Below, one piece after another: positions 41,419-52,561 of a stretch of DNA of 64,000 bases. The DNA comes from Silene latifolia (taxonomy: Eukaryota; Streptophyta; Magnoliopsida; Caryophyllales; Caryophyllaceae): assembly GCF_048544455.1 (NCBI RefSeq), contig NC_133532.1, positions 89,545,156 through 89,609,155 on the forward strand, in the 5' to 3' direction. The position numbers and the translations under genes were made by a program. The first letter of the stretch is position 1. Each line of letters opens with the position of its first letter. The notes under the pieces are model-generated. The model had not been told where the DNA came from. It worked only from the letters and a program-made list of their open reading frames with translations, and ran no database searches.

Positions 41419-43200
41419 CAGTCGTCACCTCCAACCAGGTCCTCCGGATCGGGTACGAACGGAGGGTCACTCTGCTCCTCTCTGGCAGCTCTCGCTGCTG
41501 ACTGCTCTGCCCGTAGCCGCACCTCTCGTGCTACCGCTGTCTCCTCCGGCTCCTCCTCTGAGTCAGAAGAAAGTGGAGGGTACCCGTCCGCTGGGTATCG
41601 GTAGAAGGAAGGATGCGGCCACCCCTCTGGAATCGGTCGCCGGGCTCGGATGTGGAACTCGTAGAGCGGGAATACAGCCAAGGCCATATCCCGTCTCATC
41701 TCAGTAATGTACCTGCACATATCCAAAAGCGCGGCATCACGACGCCCTTGGTCCATGACCGCGGGCGCCTCTAAAGCAGGAGGGCAGACAAAATTGGCCG
41801 GAAAAGCCGGGCCAGAAGGAGGGTCAAGTGGAGGTGGAGTATGAGTGGGTGTAGGCTGAGGCGTGGTGATCGGTCCAGCCTGGGAGCTAGAAGAAGCTCC
41901 GGCCTCCCGCTTCCTCTTCTTAGAGGAAGAAGAGGGAGGGGTGAAGGTAAGGTGGTAGGTAGGTGGAGGTGGCCTCGCTCCCTCAGCAGCAGTAGGGAGC
42001 GGTAAAAGTGGCGGAAGGGTAGAGCACGGCAAGGTAACAGACCTGGAACCACAGATCTTCCACGTCCTCGGGCTCCCCTTCGCCTTTGGGAACCAGGTCA
42101 AGACACCCATGGCCTCCAGGTCAAGGTAAGCCACCTCATCAGGTACAGTAAGTGAAGGGTCAGTGGGGTAAAGGTGGCGGGCAATCCTAGTAACTAGCCC
42201 GCCACAGACAATAGTGGTCTTGACCCGAGTCCCAATACCGTTCCAATACTGAGCTACCAGATAGGCAATGTTTAGAACAAACGAGGTGCGGAGTCAATGT
42301 TGAGGTACCCCGCGAGAATCGCTAGCTCGGTGTTGGTCAAGTTATTGGGCTCGGGCGCCCAAAAATGGTCTCTCCTAACAGACCTTGCAAGTAGTAACGG
42401 CGCGGGAAGGTGAACATGAGCTCCCTTCCGTGAAGGGAAGGGAGTGTGAGAAAGAGCAGCCCAAAGTGGCTGAAGGAGATCTCTAGGTGGGGCGGTGGGA
42501 CCGTCACTAACTAAGCCTAAAACCTGGCCAAACTTGGCCAAAGACCAGCTGTGCGACTCATTGCGGAGTCGAAAGTGAATGCGGAGGCTGGTGGTCGGCG
42601 GCGTAAGAGTCGGTGTCAAAGGAATAGGAGCTAAAGAACTCGTACGTAAGGGTACGAATGGTAGCCTCCTGCATGGTAATCAAACCCGACATACCTGTCC
42701 CGTTCAACAAACTACAGACCTCCTCGTAAATGCCTAAGGCCTCTAGGTCAGTCCGCGCAAGGAAACGGGTGGAGGAGAGGGGGCAACGAAGTAAAGAAAC
42801 TAACCGTGTCCGGTGAGCCTCTGAAGTGAAACGTACCGTGGGCAGCTTCGGACAGTGTGAGAGCGCCCTCTCCCGTAACAACGACCTCGAGACGGGCTGG
42901 AAGTGAGGGCTAGGGCTAGCCTCTTTTGGTGTAGTCTCGGTGGCAGCATACCAGGCTGCTGGAAACGGGTGTCCGTCCACAGTCCAGTAGAGAGAAAGGC
43001 CTAGGAGTAGTGGCTGGTGAAGCCTGAACTGAGCTCCCGGCTGAGCTAGCCGCGGAGTAGACTGTCCCTGCAGCTGAGACAAGTAAAACTGGTGCTGCAG
43101 TGGTGACCAAAGCGGAGCTAGTGGCAACAGCAGGGGCCACTTGCTCGCTCGCAGAAGAGCTGGAGGACGTACTAGTAGAAGAGGGAGAGCTCGCGTCCAT
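41418..43200 (-). pseudogene. ATHILA ORF-1-like gene (ORF3) of F, frameshifted
   Basis: Read in pieces: a Ser/Ala/Thr-rich N-terminus from 43200, then TDLEALGIYEEVCSLLNGTGMSGLITMQEATIRTL (to 42558), then LANTELAILAGYLNI-like sequence (42272-42619), then AYLDLEAMGVLTWFPKAKG and an acidic/proline tail to the stop at 41418. Order and motifs parallel ORF3 of E (DKLGVLEQTRAFFKAMGLKKL; TTVIVNGGLVTILAKYF). At least three frame changes. Role in Athila elements is not established; an envelope-like role has been proposed for ORFs in this position. Confidence 0.65.
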
Positions 43201-44587
43201 CCTGCAAAATGTCGAAAGGGCATGAATAAGAGACGATGCTGCTAACCGTGGTTAAAACAACCCGCTAACTAACATGTGACAGCAAATATGAGGCCCTATC
43301 AGTCTAAACAATCGACGCACAGCATACAAAAAACCAAGCAATTCCTCAAAAATTTTCGAAAAACAGCATATGAGTGGTGATAATGTGATAAAACAGTGAC
43401 TGCAAAAGGGTGAATACAGCACGAAAACCGAAAATGGGGGCATGTATCACTCCGGGCAGTCGAGAATAACCATTCACAGTGCAGGATTCCTAATAATTCA
43501 AAGCATGTAATGGCGATAGGGGACGGGGAAGCAGTTAACAGCGGTTAACATCAGTAACAAGTAGGCAAAAACCGCAATTACAAAGCAAAACAACCGTCTG
43601 ACAGTCGAAATTTCCGACTCACGGGGACCCTAATCGCGAAAATCGCGCAAGATTCGAATTTATCATGTAGAAACAGTGAGGAATTGCGCAAATATCATCA
43701 TCAAACTAATTAAGGGCAAATAAACACAATAAAATCGAATAAATTCGACTATACATGGAATTTTCGAACCCTAAATCAATCACCTCAAAGCAATTCGAAT
43801 TAAATCAAGAGAAATAGCAAGGAGTGTGATATAAATACTTACTTGATGATGATTGACCTACAAAAAGTAATTAAACTCCAAAAACAGGCAACAATGGCGG
43901 AAATTTGATCGACAAAACCGCAAACCCTAATCCCCTTTGAAAACCGTAAAAACGAGCACAAAAGAGGGGGAAATTAAGGGGTATTGAAGATTAATTAGCT
44001 AGCAATAGAATGTAGGTGTTTGATTTGATAAATTTGGGCAAGAAATTGGGGATTTGGGGAAAAAGAAATCGCAATAAGGGGAGTTTAGACGGAAGTTAGG
44101 AGTGAAATGAAAAAGATTAGGGAAATAAAGAGTTTAAGATAGAAAACTCCCGTGTCCCTGTTCATTCCACTCGATCGAGTGGTTTTAATCACTCGATCGA
44201 GGACTTTTTGATGTCCCCTTGCTCGATCGAATAAGGAACCCTTCGATCGACCTGATTCCTTTTGGTCTTCCTCGATCGAGTAACAAGCAAGCTCGATCGA
44301 CCCAATTGCCATTCGATCGAGTACAAAAATACTCGATCGAGGACTTCCTCGTATACATTCCTTGAATTTCCGTCTTTACTTCCTCGAAATGCGTGCATTT
44401 CCCCAAACCTGCATAAAACACGTCCCAAAATACCAAATATGCAGAACACAGTCTATAGTCTTAGTCTTACGTTTAAAAAGAAATTGTCTAACTAATTGTC
44501 CTAATTAAAAACGTAATAAGTTAAATAAATTCAAAAGAAATTCAAACCAAAAATCTATTACAATTTGTTACACGGGGCATTTCCCGT
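43201..44587 (-). other. non-coding spacer between ORF3 and protease of F
   Basis: About 1.4 kb without a gene; contains the palindrome cluster at 44171-44340. A donor-like or leader role for ORF3 expression cannot be judged from sequence. Confidence 0.6.
44171..44340. repeat. paired TCGATCGA palindromes after protease (F)
   Basis: Eight perfect sites: 44171/44193, 44223/44243, 44272/44293 and 44313/44333, spaced 20-22 bp within pairs. Confidence 0.93.
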
Positions 44588-45736
44588 TTAATTCCCATCA
44601 GCTGTCAGTAGCCCCTTCGTGGGCTTCTGACTGGAGGACGTCACTTCAGCGATACTGACCGTCCTCTTTGACTTCCATGAACTTGAATTTCTGAGAGGAG
44701 GAGGAATATAGTTCCAATCTACGTAGGTTCGAACTGTCTTCGTTCTCGCCCCTCTGTCATCTTCTTTGGCATCCTTTGCTCCAGGTTGATTGACAATGGT
44801 CTTACCACGTCCTTTGACAGCTCCTTTCTTGCCTTCATCTGTACCTGCAGTAAGGAAAACAGACGAATCTTCCTCCTTTTTGCTCTCAGTGTGAGGCGTA
44901 GGGTCAGCAATATTCTCCAAAATTGGAGTGTCAATAACAGGGTCAACAGAAGAGAGGGCATTGCAAGGCTGAGCTTGCATGGGAGCCCTCCGGAACTTTG
45001 ACTGATGAAAGGTCAGCTCCTCGTCCCCTACCTGGAAGGTCAAAGTCTTCCCCCCGACATCTATCACTGCACGGGCAGTGGACAAAAATGGTCTCCCTAA
45101 AATGATAGGGGTATGCACATCTTCGGGGATATCTAGGACGACAAAGTCAACGGGAATGAAGAACTTCCCGATCCTAACAGGTACGTCTTCCGCTATACCT
45201 AGTGGCCGTGATAGACTACGGTCGGCCATCTGGACAGTCATATTGGTGCAACTCAGCTTGGTCACACCGAGTCTCTTAGCTAGAGACAAAGGTAGAACAC
45301 TTACGCTAGCGCCTAAATCGCATAGCGCGTTGTCAATCAACTGCATACCTATATGACAAGGGATCGAAAAACTACCCGGGTCTGATTGCTTAAGAGGTAG
45401 CTTATTTTGAGACAAGGCTGACCCCATCTCAGTCAAAGCGACAGTCTCATTATCATTAATGGTCCTCTTACGTGCTAAAATATCTTTCATAAATCGTAAA
45501 TAAGAGGGTACCTTCATAAGCAATTCAGTGAACGGCACGGAAACTTCCAAACTCTTCAAAAGCTCAACAAATTTGCTTTGAATGATTAATCTTGGTATTC
45601 TGCAGCCGCCTCGGAAAGGGAACCGTGATTGGGATTTCGAGTCCCTTGTTCCTCGCTTCCAAAGTATCTTCCGGAGCGAGTTCAGTATCCTTCGGACGCT
45701 TCTTACCTCTCGAACGAGGTCTTTCTGGTAATTCAT
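44588..45736 (-). CDS. retropepsin-type protease region of element F
   Basis: 382-aa open frame. Motifs: VPFTELLMKVPSYLRFMKDILARKR, ALCDLGASVSVLPLSLAKRLGV (DLG at the active-site position), MADRSLSRPLGIAEDVPVRIGKFFIPVDFVVLD, TPIILGRPFLSTARAVIDVGGKTLTF. It ends (SSQKPTKG) like the B protein (SRSQEPTKW), with no RT behind it. The upstream linker lies in another frame (45564-46028). Confidence 0.87.
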   Translation of the reverse strand: MNYQKDLVREVRSVRRILNSLRKILWKRGTRDSKSQSRFPFRGGCRIPRLIIQSKFVELLKSLEVSVPFTELLMKVPSYLRFMKDILARKRTINDNETVALTEMGSALSQNKLPLKQSDPGSFSIPCHIGMQLIDNALCDLGASVSVLPLSLAKRLGVTKLSCTNMTVQMADRSLSRPLGIAEDVPVRIGKFFIPVDFVVLDIPEDVHTPIILGRPFLSTARAVIDVGGKTLTFQVGDEELTFHQSKFRRAPMQAQPCNALSSVDPVIDTPILENIADPTPHTESKKEEDSSVFLTAGTDEGKKGAVKGRGKTIVNQPGAKDAKEDDRGARTKTVRTYVDWNYIPPPLRNSSSWKSKRTVSIAEVTSSSQKPTKGLLTADGN

Positions 45737-46028
45737 CGCTTAAACGAGCACTAGCGGGCTCTCGAATAAGCTTCCCGTCATTCATATCACTCGATCGAGC
45801 GGTGTGTTCACTCGATCGAGCTCCTTCTTCAAAGAATCGTGGTCGATCGAGCAACATCCCCACTCGATCGACCAACCTCGTCTTCCTTCCCATTCGATCG
45901 AGCACATGCTCATTCATTCGATCGACCACTTCCTTACCAATTCCACTCGATCGAACTGTTTCAGCACCACTGACTTGATCGATCGAGTAATTCTGTGTCG
46001 TAGGTCCTTTTCTCTCGAACAACAACAC
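45564..46028 (-). pseudogene. gag-protease linker of F with palindrome-encoded repeats
   Basis: 154-aa frame with repeated VLDRM, VDRVG, LLDRP and RSSEHTARSSD segments, encoded by the palindromes 45791-45986. It overlaps protease in another frame, so a small frame change separates them. Confidence 0.65.
45791..45986. repeat. paired TCGATCGA palindromes, gag-protease linker of F
   Basis: Sites at 45791/45812 and 45843/45864 (both 21 bp apart), 45894/45918 (24) and 45947/45979 (32). Confidence 0.9.
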
Positions 46029-46069
46029 TGTTCATCATCGATATGACTTCCCAAAGTCGATTTCTTCAT

Positions 46070-47578
46070 TTACGGTCCTTCGTAAGAGAGACCGCTTCTC
46101 AACTCTATCAAATGCACCGTCTCATTTGGATTCTTGTCATTTTGAGTTGGCAAATGACCGGCTTTTCTCGAGGATTGATTTTCAGCCAATTGGGCAACTT
46201 GAGTCTCAAGTGCCTTGAATGCCGTGTCCTTTTGTTGTAATTGCTTTGCAATGGACTGCATCATGGTCTTTAGCTCACTTATCTCACTCACCCCACTAGA
46301 TGACGAAGCACCTTGGTTAGGAGGGTTGAAAGACGGAGGCTTTTGATAGCCTTGTTGCTTCTGATGTGGAGGAATATAGGGCTGCTTCTGATTTGGAGGG
46401 GCGGTGGGGTTGAGTATGTTGCTCTGGTTACTCCACCTCAAATTGGGGTGGATATTTGGCTCGTACTGGTTGTTGTTTTGCCTATAGTGTTGAAAGGCAG
46501 CACATTGCTCATAAGGACTAGGACAGAAATCAGAGACATGTCCGTCTACCCCGCACCTCGTACAGACGAAAGGACCGTCTGTCATAGCATTAACCTGGTA
46601 CATCCCTGGCTTGAAAGCTCCCCCTAGTTCATACTTGTCGAACCTAGCAGTAAGGGCTTCTAATGCGGCCACTGAAGAGGATTCAGCAGCTCTCCTTTGG
46701 TTTCCCCTTGAGTTCCCGTATTCAGCCCTGTGAGTGGCTAAATCATCTATGATTTTCCAGCCCTTCGTCGGCCCCAAGTTGTCAGAAAATCGACCGTTGG
46801 CCGCTGCATCTAATATAGCCCTCTGATCGTCATATAAACCATTGTAAAAATGGTTGCATAAACTCCATTTCTCGAAACCGTGGTGTGGTATGGTACGCAC
46901 TAGTTTCTTAAAGCGAAGCCATGCCTCATGGAAGTTCTCGTCGGGTCCCTGCTTGAAACTGGTTATCTGAGCTCTGATGGCTATGGTTCTCGAAGCAGAG
47001 AAATATTTCTTATAAAACGCCAATGCTAGCGAATTCCAATCTGTTATGCCGTGAGCGACTTTGTCCAAATCCTGTACCACTCCCTCGCAACATCGCGAGT
47101 GAGAAGATAAACATAGTTTCTTTGATCGATCGATCACCATTGTCACGCCGATGGGAGGTGGTATGGAGCAGCGATAATCTATGAAGGTCTCCATATCTTT
47201 GAGCGCGTCTTCCTTCGCACTCCCAGAACTGATTTTCTCGACCATGCTAATGTAAGAAGGCTTAGGCTCGAACTTCCTAGCATCTCCAGGGCGATTCGAA
47301 CCCCTTATAAAGATTGTCAGCGGTGGGCTCGGAGTGACTAGCAATGGTAGCTTCCTCGGCCATTTCGGAAATGCAGGAAAAGTGGTAGATTCAAATGATG
47401 AATTAGAGACTGGAGAAGATGGTGGATTGGCCACGAAAAGCTCGTTCTCGTAAAAGCTACTGCGAGAACTAGACTCTTCCTCAGCCTGTTGCTCGAATAA
47501 TAGTCTCCTTTTTACGCGTAGAGATCTCTCAATCTCGGGATCAAAAGGTAGTAGTGGACCACCCTGCGACCTGCGCAT
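46070..47578 (-). CDS. gag: gag of element F, with a scrambled segment
   Basis: 502-aa frame starting MRRSQGGPLLPFDPEIERSL. Retrotrans_gag motifs (ITDWNSLALAFYKKYFSASRT, FKQGPDENFHEAWLRFKKLV, HFYNGLYDDQRAILD) and a CCHC knuckle CTRCGVDGHVSDFC, then a Q/N/P-rich tail and the LIELRSG boundary block. Around 47060-47150 the protein departs from B in a block between two compensating frame changes, where B has QDQVKETMFIFSLRDAAREW. Those changes sit at CAG/CTG sites and may be sequence errors. Confidence 0.85.
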   Translation of the reverse strand: MRRSQGGPLLPFDPEIERSLRVKRRLLFEQQAEEESSSRSSFYENELFVANPPSSPVSNSSFESTTFPAFPKWPRKLPLLVTPSPPLTIFIRGSNRPGDARKFEPKPSYISMVEKISSGSAKEDALKDMETFIDYRCSIPPPIGVTMVIDRSKKLCLSSHSRCCEGVVQDLDKVAHGITDWNSLALAFYKKYFSASRTIAIRAQITSFKQGPDENFHEAWLRFKKLVRTIPHHGFEKWSLCNHFYNGLYDDQRAILDAAANGRFSDNLGPTKGWKIIDDLATHRAEYGNSRGNQRRAAESSSVAALEALTARFDKYELGGAFKPGMYQVNAMTDGPFVCTRCGVDGHVSDFCPSPYEQCAAFQHYRQNNNQYEPNIHPNLRWSNQSNILNPTAPPNQKQPYIPPHQKQQGYQKPPSFNPPNQGASSSSGVSEISELKTMMQSIAKQLQQKDTAFKALETQVAQLAENQSSRKAGHLPTQNDKNPNETVHLIELRSGLSYEGP

Positions 47579-47683
47579 AAGACGAAACTAAAGACAAGAT
47601 ATGAGAATAGTTTAAGGAACGATGTTCCTTAAACTAAAAAGGAGAATTAAAAATAAAACAGCTAGTAATTGGAACAATTGCCT

Positions 47684-47700
47684 CCCCGGCAACGGCGCCA
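47684..47700 (-). promoter_or_regulatory. primer binding site of element F (tRNA-Asp type)
   Basis: Minus-strand TGGCGCCGTTGCCGGGG, identical to that of B, 5 bp from the LTR. Confidence 0.88.
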
Positions 47701-47705
47701 AAATT

Positions 47706-49218
47706 TGACACGTCGCATCGCGTACACTGTCAAAAATAAACCTAACGGTCTCAACTAAATATGTAGTAGAGGCGATCGAGTATCGAATCCACGAGGAGGA
47801 ATGTAACTACAGCTATCTATTTTTAATTCTAAGGTAACAATTGGGTTTGATTAATTTTTGGTTCTAAACTACGGAGTAAAAGGAAGAGAAATAAAGGAAG
47901 AGCGATAAAAGCAAGAAATGAATTAAACTATCAATAAGAGAGAGGCATGTCGAACTTCGGTTCACTACGGTAGTTTAACAACTTAGCGAGAAATGACTTA
48001 GACGAACTAAGCGTGAGACGGATATTAGAAGGTCCTTTCGGTCCACTTCCCACCCTAAAATACCACTAACTTAACTTTCGTCCTCATTAGGGTAGTCTAC
48101 TGTTTATAGCAAGCCTATTTAATCCAATCTTTCGATCCAGGGTTAATTGTAGCCGATTTAATAGGTGACATAGAAGCGTGCACTCAACTAGGTCGGTGAT
48201 TACGTTATATTGCTATAGTGACAGAGTCTATTATATCAATTCGTCTAATTCATTCACTACGTCGTCATTATTCTACCGCAGATCCCCTAATCCCAACATG
48301 AAGAGGCTTAGCTACTCATATTCATAACTAATCTAACAAAGACATAAAATCCCAATGAGAAGACATAACGGAATAATAATAAAACGCGATGATAGAAATT
48401 AGGGCAAGTAAGAATAAATGCATAAGCAATAATTAAAGGCAACAAGAAGGTTAATTAATATTAAGAGAAGGAGGTGATTACAATCTGAGCAATCCGGCGT
48501 AAAGGACGAGGAAATCCGAGTGCAATAATCCCAAGGTGAAAGCAACGTAAAAATAACGATGTAGGTTTCTTCCAAAAATCATAGTAAAAGAGATAGTCTC
48601 GAGTAAAAAGAAGATCTAAAAGATGACTAATAACCTAGTTAAACATAGGTTATATAGCGAAAAAGTCTAAGTGTTTATGCGGAAAATACTAAAACACGGA
48701 CTAATTAAAGCCCACAGACGAAATCTTCTCGATCGAGTAGGCAAAACCACTCGATCGACCACGTTCTTCAAAGCGAAGTCCCTCGATCGACCAGCGGGGT
48801 TCTCGATCGAGGACTAGAACAAAGGCAGCTTACTCGATCGAGTGAGGAACAGCTCGATCGAGTCTTGGGAAGCTTGGGGACCTCTCGATCGTCCCATAAA
48901 CAGCTCGATAGACCACCAGTCAACTCGATAGACCACTTGGGTCTACAATTCAGCTCACGTCTTCACCCAAATGCTTCGTAATGCGTGCAACGACACTTCA
49001 AGTGCAGCATCTCACTCTGGGACAATCCCGTCTCCTCTAAATGCATGCAAAAAGGACGAAATGGAGCATGGTTTCGCTACTTTCGCGATTATCCCTACAA
49101 AAAGGACAAAATACACCAAAGTAGCCAATTCGGGGCAAAATACTATAAAAACAGTATATAAATGCATAGAAATACGTGCTGAAATAGGCCAAAAAGACTA
49201 TACATTAGGCACGTATCA
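47706..49218 (-). repeat. 5' LTR of element F
   Basis: 1513 bp. It matches the 3' LTR except at about 25 places, most of them at CAG or CTG trinucleotides (for example GCAGTCG to GCGATCG). The palindrome array is retained at 48729-48932. Confidence 0.9.
48729..48932. repeat. paired TCGATCGA palindromes, 5' LTR of F
   Basis: Sites at 48729/48751, 48783/48803 and 48834/48854, then variants at 48885/48905/48925. Palindromes themselves are unchanged from the 3' LTR. Confidence 0.9.
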
Positions 49219-49223
49219 ATTTG

Positions 49224-52140
49224 ATTAAACATAAATTTTGCTAGTACTACTTCGTCAATATTAGAAACCGGTGGTGGTTTTCTTCATTATGTTTGATACA
49301 TAGGATGATTAGAATATGACGACTAGCAACAATGAAGTCAAGAGATAGAGTCATTGTGTACTAAATCTAGTTTTCGGGTTTGGAGTTGTACTTAATTGTG
49401 ACTATTAAGTACATAAACTCTAAATAAGAATACAACTTGTTAAGATACAAAAGAGGTTTCACTTTTGTGACCCTATACACCACGATTTTATGTATGGCTA
49501 GCCCTTTATCAAGGTGATTATATTCTAAACCAAACTAGAATGATATATCATGAAGATGATGCAAGACTCAAATTGGTAACCCAAGATTAAACCTTAAAAT
49601 TTTGGAATGATGAACGCAAAGAGTTAACGAGTACTCTTGAAACCATTAGATTGTTAATGGTATATGCGTATCTTGTATTCAAAGCAAGATATCTCGTGCC
49701 TTTTGGTTGAAAAGGAGATCGAGGTTATAAATCATTGATCCATAATAGGTTGATCATTCTCTTTTACCAACGATTTAAGTTGACCATAATGTGAAACTTA
49801 ATAAGGTAAATAGAAAAATCTTTAAAGAAGTTTAAAGAGTTAAAGAAATCACGATTTAGTCGTGATGGAATTATCAAAGTGAAGACTTTGATATAAGCCA
49901 ATAGAAATGTGATCTAATATCACAAGTTAATCTCTCTTAGCACGCATTATGAAATAATGTGTGATTTGATAAGAATTCAAATGCTATTCGATAAGGTTTG
50001 GACTTCGATCAAGTTACTTTGAGTTACTTGATCCTTTTGGGGATTTTATCATTTTTGTCTAAATTATTTTTCCACTAAATCGAATCATATGAGATATGAA
50101 ATGGTAAGGGTACCATGTTTGTAAGTTTTCACAAGAAACAAATGCTCATTTTTCCCTTCATTTATCACGAGTACACCGGGTTTGTGGCTCGTGAAGCTGT
50201 CTTTCTAAAATACAACTTTATTTTTAGAAGACAGAGTGGGAGAAATTATTCAAGAGCCACAAAGAATGCCACAGAGAATGTTATGTCGCAAGAAACTGGT
50301 CTTTCTTGGCTACATGAGACGTTTTGTGTAAGACATTATACATTGTTTCTTCAAAACCTAGGAGGTTAAATTAAATCGATTTGTTAAAAATGATGAATTC
50401 ATGCTACTTTTAAGAAAGTAAAGAGCTTATAACTTACAAAAGAAATTGTTTGATTCAAGTTGATTACTTCTAGAAAGTAATGAACATCTGACTTACATAA
50501 GAGTATTTAAGTCACAACTCAATACAAGGCTTAGAGCCATGAGAATCCGAAATAAAGGGCTTGATTAGTGACAAAGGGTTTTGCACTAATAAAGAGAGAT
50601 TTCAAAGCAAGATTGGTTGCAAAGGGTTTTGCACTAATTGAAATGCTTAAGTCTATTTGGATCTTCTTAGGGATTGTGTTTCATTATGAGGTTATGAAAT
50701 ACATAGCGAGTGAATCTAAAACCCATTTCTTCAAAAGAAGAAATGTATTCAATACATATCATGAGTTTAGTAGATTCTTGCAATCCTAAGATAATGTGAA
50801 ACTTAAGAGAGGGTCTTAAGTAGGACATCAATGAGTTAGAATCAACATTTTGATCATGTGATAAAACATTTCTCGATAAGTCGAGAAGTTGTGTTTATAC
50901 ATGAAGTTTAGTGGGAGTTACGGAAATTTTAATTAGTCCGATATGTGGATGACATATTGATCATTAGGAATGATTTAAGACTTTTGGAGTATTACAATAC
51001 ATCTTTAATATCCAGATTTATGAAGATAAATCCACATGATATTAGCGTCAATAAGAAGTCTTATGTTGATAAGATTCATGACTAGTTCAATTAAATTGAA
51101 CATATTTGATTGATTTCATTTGCTTCCGCTGCCGGATCAATTAAATGAATAATGATGTATAACACTACATATACTTTGAGTATGATAAATTGGTTCAAAT
51201 CGAAATTTAAGTAATCTTTACCAAGTAAGCCATAAAGATTACCCTTAAGTGCTTGCAGAAGCATTAAGGCTATGATGCAAAGTGTTTATGATGCAATATT
51301 GTGTAAGGGTGTTACACAAGTGACAATTGACAATTGAGATTGCGCATGGTTTCCGACAAAACCATAATCAAAACACATTAGGATGGTTAAGATACCATTG
51401 TGGCAATGTTAATTAAGAAGTAGATTTTCTAGAATCGTTCTAGGCAATAAAGAACAATGAGAGATATTTATAACAGAAATTGAGTACACTTGCGATCATG
51501 AGATGTGCACGAAGGATGAGTCCCGCACACTGTGAAAACAGTGGGAGCTATTCTTAGGCTAGAGTGCATATGTCTTGATTGGATCTCGACACGTACTCAG
51601 AAAGTTTTGTAATGCAAATGTATACATTACAAAGGAAAACGAGAATGTAGTGAGGTTGAGTAAGGTACAAGAAGTTGATAAAACCTACTAACCAAAGCCT
51701 TCTCATAGGCTAAACATGATGAGTCATGTCATTTCAATTGAATTGAAATGAACAACTACATACAAGATCAAATTAGATTATAGAACATGAAATAGTAATC
51801 AGGCATTGACTATTCATATGTGATAATCGCATTTGTCGTTCGAGTTTTACTTTAAAACTCTTTTATTATACTTTGTTACATCCAAACGGGTTGTAGAGAC
51901 AATTGAACCCCGTTAAAGTGAACACGGATTAGGATTGTATTCGCCCATAGTCACTTATATAAGGTGACGTCTCGAAGTGACTAGAGTGTGATGCGATTGA
52001 TGGCAAGTTCAAGTGCCATAGAGTCATGTGAGATGACTAGTAGATCACATAGGCAGACTGTTAGGAACACTTTGTCGGGCAGTGACCGCTTATAGAGTTC
52101 TGGCAAATTTATAAAGCCTGGTCGTGGCGAAAGCTACTAT
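49224..52140 (+). pseudogene. pol: pol remnant of C2
   Basis: Heavily decayed copia pol. Recognisable pieces: a protease-like ETGGGF (copia DTGCG region) near 49260-49290, KARLVAKGFALIEMLKSIWIFLGIV near 50600-50680, the RT catalytic YVDDIL at 50942-50959, and RNase H-like scraps after 51480. Many stops and large deletions; total length is far below a complete pol. Confidence 0.7.
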
Positions 52141-52561
52141 AGTATTCTAATGAGTCGATTCTTTGACTAAAGACTGTTCACCTAAGATGGCACAGTTTCA
52201 GATTAACTTTGATTTGTGTTACTACGACCTTCGTAAATGGGGTCAAATGGGCATATTTTGGGTTATGATGGCTGTGGCTAGTCTAAGGGAATAAGTGTGA
52301 TAGGAATTGTCCACCCCCTTGTCAGGGTTAAAACAATATCTCAGGGCCACTCGAGGAGTAATGAACTGGAAATGCGTGGCCACGCTCGGAAGGTATCCAT
52401 GGTGGATAAATTCCGGTCAATCAGTTATTCTCCAGATCGAGGAAACCACTCTCGATATGATCACTTGCAAGTTTTACCCGAAAGACACCTTGCATTGAGT
52501 GGGAGATAGTAATAGGACAAGAGAATTGGTGACGCACACTTGTCGAGGACAAGTGGGAGAT

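Larger units (their letters stand above)
38045..49218 (-). mobile_element. gypsy element F: gag, protease and ATHILA ORF-1-like gene, no pol
   Basis: Minus-strand order: 5' LTR (49218 to 47706), tRNA-Asp-type primer site, gag, linker with palindromes, protease, palindrome cluster, broken ORF3, non-coding 3' region, purine tract, 3' LTR (39552 to 38045). Perfect 5-bp duplication ATTTG. RT, RNase H and integrase are wholly absent, so it is non-autonomous. About 11.2 kb. Confidence 0.92.

Noticed and set aside
41263..41604. 113-codon plus-strand frame
   Set aside because: Lies across two hairpins and antisense to the end of ORF3 of element F; no domain.
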